From assembly GCA_949987705.1 (NCBI GenBank), contig OX465282.1:82014070-82078069 (forward strand): DNA of 64,000 nt, written 5' to 3'. Shown piece after piece: positions 1-9,050 of the stretch (positions are counted from its first letter, which is position 1; each line of letters begins with the position of its first letter). This DNA is from Thereva unica (Eukaryota; Arthropoda; Insecta; Diptera; Therevidae). Below the pieces are notes generated by a model. The model did no database searches and had not been told where the DNA came from. It saw only the letters and a list, made by a program, of their open reading frames with translations. A program made the position numbers and the translations under genes.

Positions 1-109
1 AGCGAAGATCCTTCTCTATTTTGTTCCGCAGTGACGGTTGCTGAGTCTGTCTACTTAGAAGTTCTGTTAGAACAGCCAAACATTGCTCCATCATGTCAGG
101 TTGCGCCAT
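1..109 (-). CDS. Partial ORF running off the left edge, possibly a gag N-terminus
   Basis: On the minus strand an open frame starts with ATG at 109 and reads through position 1 without a stop (36 codons in the window). The frame is also open upstream to a stop near 215, through a charged Arg/Gln/Glu-rich stretch. The peptide starts MAQPDMMEQCL and continues with a Leu-rich helix-like segment and several Gln residues. This resembles the low-complexity start of a retroelement gag, but no domain can be named. Orientation matches the retroelements to its right. It could also be a chance ORF. Confidence 0.25.
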   Translation of the reverse strand, partial: MAQPDMMEQCLAVLTELLSRQTQQPSLRNKIEKDLR

Positions 110-547
110 CCGTAACTCGTCCACAATTCTATTTCGCTGGTTCCGTCTCTCCAGTGTTGTTCGTTCTATTACCGTTTGTTGGTGACTTCGCGTTGTTTCT
201 GCACAGCACTATAAATTTTATATCGCACTGCTTTGTTTCCCGCTTTTTCTTAACACCGTTTTTTTTTGTACTATTAATTTTTTATTCGTACATTTATTAA
301 CAAAATACAATTTTGTTTTTCACTATGTCCGAATTACTATATTGCTTGCTTTTTGATAGCAATCCTCAAATTCCACAGGGAACCAGAGTAAGCATTTTTC
401 TTGATAAAGTGCAGCAGAAATATGATACTTGCACTTTATCAACTAAGAATGGTTGGTCTGGATTTTGGCGGAATGCAAAAGGTGTCCGGTTGATCCGGTG
501 GCACCGCGACTTTCTGCGAATCACGTTGTGGGGTCAGATGTATAACT
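110..547. other. Unassigned sequence left of the gypsy pol fragment
   Basis: AT-rich sequence with T-runs. A plus-strand frame at 313-651 is open, but from about 548 it runs antisense across clear gypsy integrase coding sequence, so at least its second half is a shadow. I see no domain, terminal repeat or RNA gene here. It may be leader or LTR of the element whose ORF runs off the left edge. Confidence 0.3.
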
Positions 548-1923
548 CGTGTGACGATTTCGTCGAAGACAATTTGTGCTACCGTTTGAGCTTCCCCATT
601 GGGAATGGCATACCAGTCGACGAATTTTGTCAGGTTATCCTGGAAGGTTAGGATGTATTTATTTCCGGAATGTGTTTCTTCCAGGGGACCTACTACGTCT
701 AAATAGACTTTTTCGAAGAGCTTTTCTGCTATGTCTGTAAAGGGGCCTACAGACACACGACGACATGTTTGTCTACATGTCGATAACTAATCACGCACAG
801 ACATAACTACATGTCGATAAACTTACCTAACGACATTATTTGGGAAAGGATTTTACCGTGATAGGTTGTGTGCGATCAGTAAAACTATGGGTTAAGGCAC
901 TAGCATTTACACTGATGTTGAGAACCAAGTTTACAACTTCTGTACTAACACACTACATGTCTCAGAAAATCAAAACATTTTGATTTTTCGTCAACTTGTT
1001 GTGACATGTCGACAACCGGTGTACAGACGTGATAATTTGACGATTTCCAACTCAGGTTGGTAGACATGTCGTGCGTCTGTAGGCCCCTTAATAACCATGG
1101 GCATTCGAAATTGTCTAGAGGCCTTCATGGTTTGACATTTCTTGCACCTTCTTATGTAGCGAGTTATATCGCGGAACATGTGTCTCCACCAATATTTCCG
1201 ACGTACTCGATTATATGTCTTAACAACTCCCTGGTGTCCGCCGAAAGGGGAGTCGTGGTAGTCCTTCAGTATTGTAGTGATTTCTTCGGGACTTGTAATC
1301 ACTTCAACTTTTCTTCGTAGCTCGCTGGAGCTATCGTTGGAGGCTTCAACGGCTTGGGGAATTTCCGTTTCAAAGTCTGTTTCTTTAGGTCCTTCGTCGA
1401 TATTGGGGGCTTCTGCAGTTGGAACGAGTTCGTCTTTTTCCTCATCCTGCATTTTTTGTGCCTGTGCTCTTGTGACCGCGTTGCACTGTTTCGGTCGTTC
1501 AATAGGAGGCAATGTATTTCCGTTTCTCTCGGGCGATATAGTTAGGGGTTTACAGAGTTGGTGAATTAGAGCTTCCACCGTGAAGGTATTGGGCTCTTCT
1601 GCTCTTTGGGGAATCCGGCTGAGAGCATCAGCATTCGTATTGTATTTACCCGGTTTATACTCAATTTGGTAATCGTATTCTGACAATTTGTGGTGAAACC
1701 TAACAAGTCGAGTTGTGGGGTCCTTGACGTTGAAGACTCCCTTGAGAGGTTTATGGTCTGTATAGACCGTAAACTTTCGACCCATTAAGTAACACCTGAA
1801 GTTTTTAACAGCCCATACTATGGCTAGCAGCTGTTTTTCGACGGTGGAGTAGTTACGCTCCGCCTTGTTTAGAGTGCGACTTGCATAAGCTATGGGCTGG
1901 TCTTGGCCTACGATTCCTTGAGA
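548..1923 (-). pseudogene. pol: Truncated Ty3/gypsy pol (RNase H plus integrase N-terminal and core part)
   Basis: Minus-strand pol remnant of the same family as the full element at 2997-15257. It matches that element's 7792-8819 by eye with scattered substitutions. In coding order it holds the end of RT/RNase H (YASRTLNKAERNYS, then a TDHKPL motif), the tether, the HHCC zinc finger of integrase and the start of the catalytic core. Homology stops abruptly at about 1923 and 548, so both ends are truncated. The integrase part is split by the MITE at 741-1088, which makes the downstream reading frame nonsense. It is not functional. Confidence 0.85.
741..1088. mobile_element. 348-bp MITE with TAA target duplication (PIF/Harbinger-like)
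   Basis: The gypsy pol fragment is interrupted here compared with the uninterrupted copy at about 7982. The insert begins AGGGGCCTACAGAC and ends with its inverse GTCTGTAGGCCCCT, and is flanked by TAA at 738-740 and 1089-1091. The intact allele has a single TAA. There is no ORF. A 3-bp TWA duplication and G-rich TIRs point to PIF/Harbinger-type mobilisation. The superfamily is inferred; the boundaries are seen directly. The inner sequence repeats the word ACATGTCGATAA. Confidence 0.85.
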
Positions 1924-2068
1924 GCTGATATATCCACCCTTAGCAAAAAATCTTAAAACTGCCGCAAGTTTTATCACATTGGGGTTGACCGTTTCTGCGG
2001 CGGTAATTTTGAGTCCACTTCTTTCAACACATCAATGAAAGCCGTTTTATTTAATCGAAATAAATGAA

Positions 2069-2458
2069 CAAAACTGAAATAAAATAAATGGTTAAAAAAA
2101 ATTTTTTAAAAAAATTCTTTTCATTAACTAAAAAATGTACTGAAAAGTAAAAAATAAAAAATATTTTAAAGAAAGCGTGAAATTTCAATTTTAATGAAAA
2201 AGTTAATTAAAAGAATGGCGCATTTTTCATCAAAAATTGAAAATATAACTGTAAATCGCGTGAGATTTACAATAACCCTCAATTTTTTGCTTTGTTAATT
2301 TCAAATTCTAACAAAATTTTTTGATGAAAAATGCGCCATTCTTTTAATTAACTTTTTATTATTTTTTATTTTTTACTTTTCAGTACATTTTTTAGTTAAT
2401 GAAAAGAATTTTTTTTAAAAAAATTTTTTAACCATTTATTTTATTTTCTACTTTTTAG
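2069..2458. repeat. AT-rich foldback (palindromic) element
   Basis: The segment from about 2069 to 2230 recurs inverted at about 2320-2458. Both arms carry the words for ATGGTTAAAAAAA, a TTTTCATTAACTAAAAAATG block and AATGGCGCATTTTTCATC, around a unique centre near 2235-2310. There is no coding potential. It is a foldback MITE or a hairpin-forming repeat. Its outer ends do not show a clear target duplication. Confidence 0.7.
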
Positions 2459-2992
2459 TTTATTATATGTATTCCGCCATTTTATGATGGCAATTCTATT
2501 AGATTTAAAATTACGTCACACAGTTTACTACTGTATTCATTTGATACCCATGTCGTGGGCTCGGTGGAACATAATTGCAAAAACGGCCGCCATCTCGGAA
2601 CCGTCTTCTTGATTTTTTTACAAAAAGGTCAGATTGCATTTAGTACTTATACATGATGAGTTGAACTCAAGTTGAACCCAAGTCTAACTACATGTAAACG
2701 GGAGTCGAGTTGGGTTAAGGTTGACTGAACTCGACTCAGCTCTGCTACCTGGGTTTAGTTAAAATTATGCATACGGACATGAGTTCAGTATTTGAGTAGT
2801 TGAATTTAGTTGACATCAGCATCTCTGTGTTTGTTTGTGATTTTTTGTAACATGTATTGCTTCTTTATTATCAACTCACCCTTAACTCAACTATTCATCT
2901 CATCATTCATACACATTAACCACCCGAACTACGAGTGTGTGCAAAATTGGAAGTTGATCGGTTATATTTTCTACTTTTTAGTCTATTATAAG
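2459..2992. other. Non-coding AT-rich flank with a dispersed repeat
   Basis: No gene is visible. About 2478-2650 is a diverged relative of the sequence at 15267-15450. Shared words include TTTGATACCCATGTC, a GCCAT-GGAACCG core, and TTTTTACAAAA followed by CCAGATTGCATT or a near variant. The related sequence therefore lies on both sides of the gypsy insertion. The stretch 2660-2770 is rich in GTTGA/GAGTT words. Confidence 0.5.
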
Positions 2993-2996
2993 CTTT

Positions 2997-4126
2997 TGTT
3001 ATGTTTTATTTTTATATATTATTAATAACTCACTACTAATATTTTTTTTATTGTTTTGTTATATAAAACTCACCTCTAATAAACCTTTCTTTTGGGTCTT
3101 ATTAACTTTTTTTTTCTTGTTTATTAAAAGATGAACACTTTCAACTGTTTATAATATAATTTTAATTTGACTTCTCTTGTCTTTTAGCACATACTTTTTA
3201 ACTTAACAAAACTCAATGCTTAACTACATATATTAAATATTTGCGCATTTTCTTTAAATGTATAATAACAAGAAGGAATCTGTTATGAAAACTATTAGAT
3301 AGTATATTATAATAATCCGGTCGTGGATTTTTTACACCACTACACTTCTTTTAAAAAATCACCGTCGCAATTGACTTCTCTTATCGTTTAGAATTTATAT
3401 ACTTTTTAACTTAACCAAACTCAATGCTATATTATATTAAATATTTGCGCATTTTCTTTAAATGTATAATAACAAGAAGGAATCTGTTATGAAAACTATT
3501 AGATAGTATATTATAATAATCCGGTCGTGGATTTTCTACAACACTACACTTCTTTTTAAAAAATCACCGTCGCAATTGACTCAAACAGAACTATTTTAAA
3601 ATTATCGACGCGCCCGCCGCGATCAGTAGTTAAAATCCACACTCTTTTTCTTTACAAACCAACCGCCGCCGGTAAAGGTTAAGACAACACTTTCAACATC
3701 AAATTTTCACCCGCCGGTGGTGGCATGGAAAATTGTCCACCGGCTGGGAAAAACGCGCCCTTGAACTTTTTCCCACCTGCGCAACTTGCTTACCGCGCGT
3801 TTCTCACGCGGCGCATTGCAAGTTGCGCTTAATTATTGTTGGGTGGGTCAAGTTACGTTTTCCCAGATTAAGGTGAAAAGCTAGCCCCTAGGAGATTTTA
3901 CCAAACGTGGGAATCGTTGAGGGTTTTTGTTTTATGCAATCTCGCATATTTCGTGGACATGTGTGAAACATCTTTGCAGATTAAAAAGTTGTTCTTGAAC
4001 TTCTCCCAACGTAACCCGATACCTTTGCTGATAAGGTATTGGGTTTTCGTTCGGTACTTGAGCTGGCGAGTCTCAAGGCATTTGTTTTGTTTAGGTTTTT
4101 TTTTTTTTGAATTATTTTATGTAACA
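2997..4126 (-). repeat. 3' LTR (1130 bp) of the errantivirus-like element
   Basis: Matches the right LTR nearly base for base outside the tandem array. It contains two copies of a 204-bp tandem unit (3167-3575) where the right LTR has five. Terminal dinucleotides are TG/CA within TGTTA...TAACA. Confidence 0.92.
3167..3575. repeat. Two-copy 204-bp tandem repeat inside the 3' LTR
   Basis: Units begin at 3167 and 3371 with TTGACTTCTCTT and contain ATTTGCGCATTTTCTTTAAA and CCGGTCGTGGATTTT. The second unit begins like units 2 and 4 of the right array (TTAGAATTTA) but ends like unit 5 (TTTTCTACAACAC). This is the footprint expected if three units were lost by unequal exchange. Confidence 0.9.
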
Positions 4127-4146
4127 CTCCTTGGGGGTGCCGAAAA

Positions 4147-4183
4147 GAACAAGGCGTCGTCGTGAAACAAAGGCGCCTTGTTC
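4147..4183. other. Hairpin next to the 3' LTR
   Basis: GAACAAGGCG (4147-4156) and CGCCTTGTTC (4174-4183) form a perfect 10-bp stem with a 17-nt loop. It lies just inside the 3' LTR, about 200 bp upstream of the antisense ORF. It could be part of that gene's promoter region or a structure in the genomic RNA. No function is known. Confidence 0.5.
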
Positions 4184-4251
4184 GTTTGAAATTCTTTGGT
4201 TTTGTTTACGTTGCGCTTTCTGGTGTGATAAGGGGCTCGAGATTTGTCCTT

Positions 4252-4257
4252 TTATAT
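4252..4257 (+). promoter_or_regulatory. TATA-like box for the antisense gene
   Basis: A TTATAT word about 100 bp upstream of the antisense ATG (4354). It is followed at 4266-4271 by TTAGTT, which loosely fits an insect initiator. The spacing is not ideal and the region is AT-rich, so this is only a candidate. Confidence 0.3.
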
Positions 4258-4353
4258 TGCGGGTGGTTAGTTTAATTGAATTTAGCGTTTAGTTGAATTT
4301 AGCCTTTGGAGAGTTTGGAGCTTAAGTTTGGACTGTTTGGACTTAACGATATC

Positions 4354-4814
4354 ATGAAGTAAGTAATTGAATAAAATAAAATTTTCTTATATATATATAT
4401 AATTTTTTTTTTGTTTTCAGCGCTTCCTTTCAAGAATTGCAGCGCGCTGAGGCGCATTATCAGCGAGAATTGGCCCGCGTGCGGCGGGATTTGCAGCGTG
4501 TGGCGCTTGAAGCAGCCCAGCTCCAAGATGCGCTTGAAAAAGCGCAGAAGGGGCTGGCTGTTTTGAGTAGGGGGTCCCGAGCCGGCAGGAAGAAGTCCTC
4601 CCGGACAGGGGGAATGGCCCAGGACCAGGTAGCTCCCGTGACTGGGGGACCCGTGGTGGACGGCCGCGGGTTTCGCTCATTAGGCCCCAGCCTTTCGGAA
4701 ACCAGCGCCCCTGGACCCAGCGTGGCCGGGACCAGTGCCTCTGGAACCAGCACCTCCGGAACCAGAGTCCCTGGACCCTGGAACCCCCTAGGGGATCGAA
4801 GACGGTTTCCATGA
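4354..4814 (+). CDS. Antisense spliced gene: leucine-zipper-like protein encoded opposite to the retroelement
   Basis: Plus-strand gene inside the minus-strand element, between env and the 3' LTR. Exon 1 supplies ATG AA (4354-4358). A 62-bp intron with GTAAGT donor and T-rich TTTTCAG acceptor follows. Exon 2 (4421-4814) completes the split codon and reads to TGA, giving 132 residues. Residues 8-50 form regular heptads: leucines at 19, 26, 40 and 47, with Val/Leu at 22, 29, 36 and 50. A basic patch (about 52-63, RGSRAGRKKSSR) comes next, then a Gly/Ser/Thr/Pro-rich tail with repeated SGTS/SGTR units. It is GC-rich, unlike its surroundings. A poly(A) signal follows 60 bp after the stop. No family is recognised. 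The shape recalls antisense regulators such as HTLV-1 HBZ and the antisense ORFs of plant Ty3/gypsy elements, but homology is not implied. An overlapping minus-strand ORF (4417-4812) is the alternative. Confidence 0.55.
4359..4420 (+). other. 62-bp intron of the antisense gene
   Basis: Starts GTAAGTAATTG, is AT-rich, and ends in a long T-tract followed by TTTTCAG. The length is typical of short insect introns. Removing it joins ATG AA to C GCT TCC in frame with the exon 2 ORF. Its polarity is opposite to the genomic RNA, which explains how it could survive retrotransposition. Confidence 0.6.
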
Positions 4815-4822
4815 AGGGGCAG

Positions 4823-5104
4823 TTATAAAATAAAAAAAAATATTTTTTTTTCTTTTATTTGGCTGGCTGGCTCAATAAAGAAACTCGATTCAAATTCGTT
4901 TTTTACTTGTAGTTGGTGTTGTTTCTTTTTGTTTTGCTTTTGTTTCAGGACTTTTGCTTTCAGGACTTTTGTTTTCAGGGCTTCACGACGCTTAGGAGGG
5001 GGAGATTTTTTAGGTAAGTATTGTGGTACCGCCGCTGGGGCGCGTGGTAGTTGGGGGGGAGGTGGGGAGGGGCTGTTTGTCCCTCTCAGTTTGTTTTTAT
5101 ACAT
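4823..5104 (-). CDS. Small sense ORF after env, Pro- and Lys-rich, doubtful
   Basis: A 93-codon minus-strand frame starting about 110 nt after the env stop. It has a proline-rich N-terminal part (PSPPPPQLPRAPAAVP) and a Lys-rich repeat (LKTKVLKAKVLK), with no known domain. The Lys repeat corresponds on the plus strand to three successive TTTCAG acceptor-like words (to about 4978) followed by a donor-like GTAAGT near 5014. The composition may therefore reflect antisense splice signals rather than a sense protein. Confidence 0.2.
   Translation of the reverse strand: MYKNKLRGTNSPSPPPPQLPRAPAAVPQYLPKKSPPPKRREALKTKVLKAKVLKQKQNKKKQHQLQVKNEFESSFFIEPASQIKEKKIFFFIL
4874..4879 (+). terminator. AATAAA poly(A) signal downstream of the antisense gene
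   Basis: Canonical AATAAA on the plus strand, 60 bp after the TGA at 4812-4814. T- and GT-rich sequence follows (about 4899-4950), as expected for a downstream element. Confidence 0.5.
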
Positions 5105-5213
5105 TTTATTGCGAGATTCATTAGGGGCTTGTGTGGTACCGCTCTCGCTGGATCGTGCGGTAAAAGGTTTGTTGGGTGTCTTTGGTGGTACGTTACGGGG
5201 CCTATCCCGTAGC

Positions 5214-7118
5214 TTATACTAATTGTATGGAAGAGGTCCTGGGTAAGGTGTGGGAGCGCCTAAGCGGCCTGGGTTCGGAGGGTTCTGCCGTGGTTGCGTT
5301 GTTTGTTGGTTCCGATTGCATTGGGACCCCTACTGGAGCCATTTGGTCCTCGGAGGTGGTTCTCTCATCCAGAGGACTTGCATTTCCGGACCTTCTGGCA
5401 CATGCAGAACGGGCCATATCCGCTAGTAACGGTATGCTTTTGTAGCATGTATACCCTATGAGTACCAGAAAAAGGGTGCCACTGAGCGAGATGGCGGCTG
5501 TGGAATGGGTGTGAGTGCGTTTCCATGTTAGGTGATTCAACTGCGAGTGGATATCTTGCAGGGGCCTGGTGCCTTCCTGAATAATTTTGTTCGTATCGTC
5601 ACCTGTGAGTAATTTTATGGGTTCGCCGGGGGATGAGACTGTTGGCCCTGTCCTTTTGGCGGATTCCGCTATATTTAATGTGTCTATTGCCGGGAAGTAT
5701 GGTGGTTCTAGTATTTGGGTGGTTCGCGTTGAATGCCCATTGTACATAAGGATCTTGTCTTCCACTTGTACTTGGCACGGTTGATTAACCCTTAGTATTC
5801 CGTGCTTGTCGATTCTTATTGTATGATTAATTTTATCACACGAGATGCGGAACATCTTAGGTGTACTTAATGAATATAACCACGTGTTCGTTTGTGCCAA
5901 CTTTGTTATTACATTTTGGGGATTGTCATTGGCTCTTATGGGGCAATCCACCTTTTCCCTTAGGGGGTTGTAGAGGAGCTTTATAATACATTCCTTTGTA
6001 TTGGTAGAAAGTACAATAGGGACCTTTAAAAGTCCTATGAAGGTGTTGGTATTTAGGTTCCCCGTGGCTCGTTGTAGGGATTTTGCCTCTTGGGGGTGGA
6101 AGAGTATGAACTTTTCGGCCTTGAACTCGGAGGCGACATGTGAGTATGGAATGTCGGGAATCAATGAGTGCCCTTCCGCAGTATTTAGCGGGAAGACTGT
6201 AACTTGATGGTATTGCATTTTGGGTAAATTAAAAATTGGTAGGGTTATTTTTATTACCAGTTTGTCCTGAATGAGGAGTGCTTGTAGCTGTGTAACCTGA
6301 GGCAAGAGTGGGGTGCATTCTTCGCATTCCGGGTTCGTTTTGGAGTAAATTTTAGACAACGTACCGGGCGGGATTAGAAGGGGGTGGATTTTGTTGTCTG
6401 CACTCGCAAGGATTATATCGAGGAGCGCTTGTTGTCTGGTTTCTATTTCGGACACCTGCATTAGTAGGTCCGTAACTATCCCTTGCCTTAGTAGGGTATT
6501 ATATAGGCCCTCGGTCGCGTTCTGCAGTTTCCCCATCTGCTGAGTTATTTGGTCTTGCCGATCTACAAGCGCGTTTAACGGTTTTTGAATATTCCGCAGG
6601 GTATTGTTTACTACTGTGATCTGTCGTTTTTCGAGTTCTACTAAAGCTTTCTCGTTACTTTCTAACTCACTTAATCTACTATAAATTTCCTGGGAGTCGT
6701 CCGTGTCCATGGTCCCGAACAGGTAATGTAATGCATGTCCAATGCCGTCGAATAGTGACCTTTTAGGTCGGCTTCTGGGTACCAGTTCCCGTATCGTTTT
6801 GGTACGGTCCTTAATATGGGTGATAATCGAGTGAATGTGTTTCTGTTGGGCCGCGCAGAGTACGGTGGAGTCGCTGGAACATAATTGATGGACCAGCTTC
6901 TCGGCTTGTTCCGTTAATTCAGTGTGCACCTCCAACTCGTGTAGGTCGAGTTCAGTTATCACCTTCCATGTCTGATGATATAGCCACACTTCTCCCACGT
7001 GTTCGATGAGGACTCCCGTAGCCTTGATTGGGGTGAATGTATACGGCATGGGTCCGAGCTCGCTCGTGGCCATTTGTATAAGTAGTAGTACAATTAGCGT
7101 CCGCATGGTGCGCTGCAA
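5214..7118 (-). CDS. env: Envelope fusion glycoprotein (errantivirus F-type Env)
   Basis: Intact 634-residue ORF downstream of pol. The start is followed by a hydrophobic signal peptide (about residues 5-19). A furin-like site RPKR at 117-120 is followed directly by a fusion-peptide-like segment (SLFDGIGHALHYLFGTMD). A long helical region comes next, then a transmembrane segment at about 540-565 and a cytoplasmic tail of about 70 residues. Fusion-peptide position and organisation fit the family shared by insect errantivirus Env and baculovirus F proteins, which act at the cell surface in membrane fusion. In errantiviruses env is expressed from a spliced RNA; I did not locate that junction. 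The gap to the pol stop is 30 bp. The ORF is unbroken although pol is not. A remnant of a related env lies at 19019-19345. Confidence 0.92.
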   Translation of the reverse strand: MQRTMRTLIVLLLIQMATSELGPMPYTFTPIKATGVLIEHVGEVWLYHQTWKVITELDLHELEVHTELTEQAEKLVHQLCSSDSTVLCAAQQKHIHSIITHIKDRTKTIRELVPRSRPKRSLFDGIGHALHYLFGTMDTDDSQEIYSRLSELESNEKALVELEKRQITVVNNTLRNIQKPLNALVDRQDQITQQMGKLQNATEGLYNTLLRQGIVTDLLMQVSEIETRQQALLDIILASADNKIHPLLIPPGTLSKIYSKTNPECEECTPLLPQVTQLQALLIQDKLVIKITLPIFNLPKMQYHQVTVFPLNTAEGHSLIPDIPYSHVASEFKAEKFILFHPQEAKSLQRATGNLNTNTFIGLLKVPIVLSTNTKECIIKLLYNPLREKVDCPIRANDNPQNVITKLAQTNTWLYSLSTPKMFRISCDKINHTIRIDKHGILRVNQPCQVQVEDKILMYNGHSTRTTQILEPPYFPAIDTLNIAESAKRTGPTVSSPGEPIKLLTGDDTNKIIQEGTRPLQDIHSQLNHLTWKRTHTHSTAAISLSGTLFLVLIGYTCYKSIPLLADMARSACARRSGNASPLDERTTSEDQMAPVGVPMQSEPTNNATTAEPSEPRPLRRSHTLPRTSSIQLV

Positions 7119-7148
7119 TTAAATTATAAATAGGAGATTAGTTTTGGC

Positions 7149-9050
7149 TTAAAGTTGGGTTTTATTTTCATAAAACGGTTTCAAGCGGTTATTATGAACG
7201 GTGACCAATCTCCTATTTATTTTGATGGTGGTGTTTACAGCGCTTGGGACCGAAACTACTGTATAGGGCCCGACCCAGATTTGGGATAATTTATGCTTCC
7301 GAGCTTCGTTACGTAGGAGGACTTTGTCCCCTACGTGGAGTGTGAGTGGGCGTACGTTCCCATCATAATATGCCTTGGAGCGGTTCTTGCGGGCTAGGGC
7401 ATAGGACTTTTGCAACTTATATCGGAGTTGATGGTAATAACTCTCGTGGTTGTAAAGTGGCTCCGGGTTGCGTTTAAGGTTGGACGGGACGTCGGCAATG
7501 AAACCATATAGGCAGTCCATGGGGGTAAGTTTGGTCCCCTCGTGTACGCTATTATTGTACACGAACGCTGCCGTGCGCAGAAACTGGTCCCAATTGTTTG
7601 GGCTCTCATCTACTATGGTACGTAGGTACTCGATCAGAGGTCTATGAGCTCGTTCTAGCGCGCCATTGGATTGTGGGTGGTAGGCTGAGGTCTGAAGTTT
7701 TTTAACTTTTAAGAGCCTACACACGCCCTTGAAGAGGTCACTCAGGAAATTTGATCCCTGGTCGGTGACTATTTGTTTGGGTATGCGATAGCGCGTGACG
7801 ATTTCGTCGAAGAAAATTTGTGCTATCGTTTGGGCTTCCCCATTGGGAATGGCATACCAGTCGACGAATTTTGTCAGGTTATCCTGGAAGGTTAGGATGT
7901 ATTTATTTCCGGAATGGGTTTCTTCCAGGGGACCTACTACGTCTAAATAGACTTTTTCGAAGGGCTTTTCTGCTATGTCTGTAATAACCATGGGCATACG
8001 GAATTGTCTAGAGGCCTTCATGGTTTGACATTTCTTGCACCTTCTTATGTAGCGAGTGATATCGCGGAACATGTGTCTCCACCAATATTTACGACGTACG
8101 CGATTATATGTCTTAACGACTCCCTGGTGTCCGCCGAAAGGGGAGTCGTGGTAGTCTTTCAGTATTGTAGTGATTTCTTCGGGACTTGTTATCACTTCTA
8201 CTTTTCTTCGTAGCTCGCTGGAGCTGTCCTTGGAGGCTTCGACGGGCTGGGGTATTTCCGTTTCAAGGTATGTTTCTTTAGGCCCTTCGTCGATATTGGG
8301 GGCTTCTGCAGTTGGAACGAGTTCGTCTTTTTCCTCATCCTGCATTTTTTGTGCCTGAGCCCTAGTGACCGCGTTGCATTGTTTCTGTCGTTCACTAGGA
8401 GGCAATGTATTCCCGTTTCTCTCGGGTGATATAGTTAGGGGTTCACCGGGTTGGTGAATTAGAGCTTCCACCGTGAAGGTATTGGGCTCTTCTGCTCTTT
8501 GGGGAATCCGGCTGAGAGCATCAGCATTCGTATTGTATTTACCCGGTTTATACTCAATTTGGTAATCGTATTCGGACAGTTTATGGTGAAACCTAACGAG
8601 TCGAGTTGTGGGGTCCTTGACGTTGAAGACTCCCTTGAGAGGTTTATGATCTGTATAGACCGTAAACTTTCGACCCATCAAATAACACCTGAAGTTTTTA
8701 ACAGCCCATACTATGGCTAGCAGCTCCTTTTCGACGGTGGAGTAATTGCGCTCCGCCTTGTTTAGAGTGCGACTTGCATAAGCTATGGGCTGGTCTTGGC
8801 CTACGATTCCTTGAGAGAGGACTGCTCCGAGTGCCTCACTGCTGGCGTCCGTTGTTAGATTGAACGGTTTTTCGAAATCAGGGTATATCAGTAGTGGTGG
8901 GGAGACTAAAGAACGCTTCACCGTTTGAAATGCTTCCTCGCATTTTGGCGTCCATGAAAATTTCACGCCCTTTCTTAGCAAATTGGTTAGGGGGCGTACT
9001 ATCTTAGAAAATTCTGGGATGAATTTTCTATAGTAGTTGGCGAGGCCCAA
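7149..9050 (-). CDS. pol: Pol, C-terminal part: RT end, RNase H and integrase
   Basis: A 633-residue frame continuing pol after a frame break near 9110. It starts with the RT thumb motif (GLANYYRKFIPEF), then RNase H (TDASSEALGAVL, TDHKPL, NADALSRI), the HHCC finger (HDSPFGGHQ...CKKC) and the integrase core with its acidic triad in YLDVVGPLEE, VTDQGSNF and NGALERAH. The C-terminal domain ends KLKPFYENK. All catalytic residues expected for RNase H and integrase are present. The break at 9110-9113 is in a G4 run, and the adjacent frame continues the same domain without a gap. Confidence 0.92.
   Translation of the reverse strand: MGLANYYRKFIPEFSKIVRPLTNLLRKGVKFSWTPKCEEAFQTVKRSLVSPPLLIYPDFEKPFNLTTDASSEALGAVLSQGIVGQDQPIAYASRTLNKAERNYSTVEKELLAIVWAVKNFRCYLMGRKFTVYTDHKPLKGVFNVKDPTTRLVRFHHKLSEYDYQIEYKPGKYNTNADALSRIPQRAEEPNTFTVEALIHQPGEPLTISPERNGNTLPPSERQKQCNAVTRAQAQKMQDEEKDELVPTAEAPNIDEGPKETYLETEIPQPVEASKDSSSELRRKVEVITSPEEITTILKDYHDSPFGGHQGVVKTYNRVRRKYWWRHMFRDITRYIRRCKKCQTMKASRQFRMPMVITDIAEKPFEKVYLDVVGPLEETHSGNKYILTFQDNLTKFVDWYAIPNGEAQTIAQIFFDEIVTRYRIPKQIVTDQGSNFLSDLFKGVCRLLKVKKLQTSAYHPQSNGALERAHRPLIEYLRTIVDESPNNWDQFLRTAAFVYNNSVHEGTKLTPMDCLYGFIADVPSNLKRNPEPLYNHESYYHQLRYKLQKSYALARKNRSKAYYDGNVRPLTLHVGDKVLLRNEARKHKLSQIWVGPYTVVSVPSAVNTTIKINRRLVTVHNNRLKPFYENKTQL

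Noticed and set aside
313..651. A 112-codon plus-strand gene at the left edge
   Set aside because: From about 548 it runs antisense over clear integrase coding sequence, and the rest shows no family.
4417..4812. A 131-codon minus-strand ORF overlapping the antisense gene, Trp/Arg-rich at its start
   Set aside because: No domain, no splice or leader support. Its repeated Trp pattern is explained as the reverse of the Gly/Ser/Thr/Pro repeats of the plus-strand frame, which has intron, heptads and poly(A) signal.
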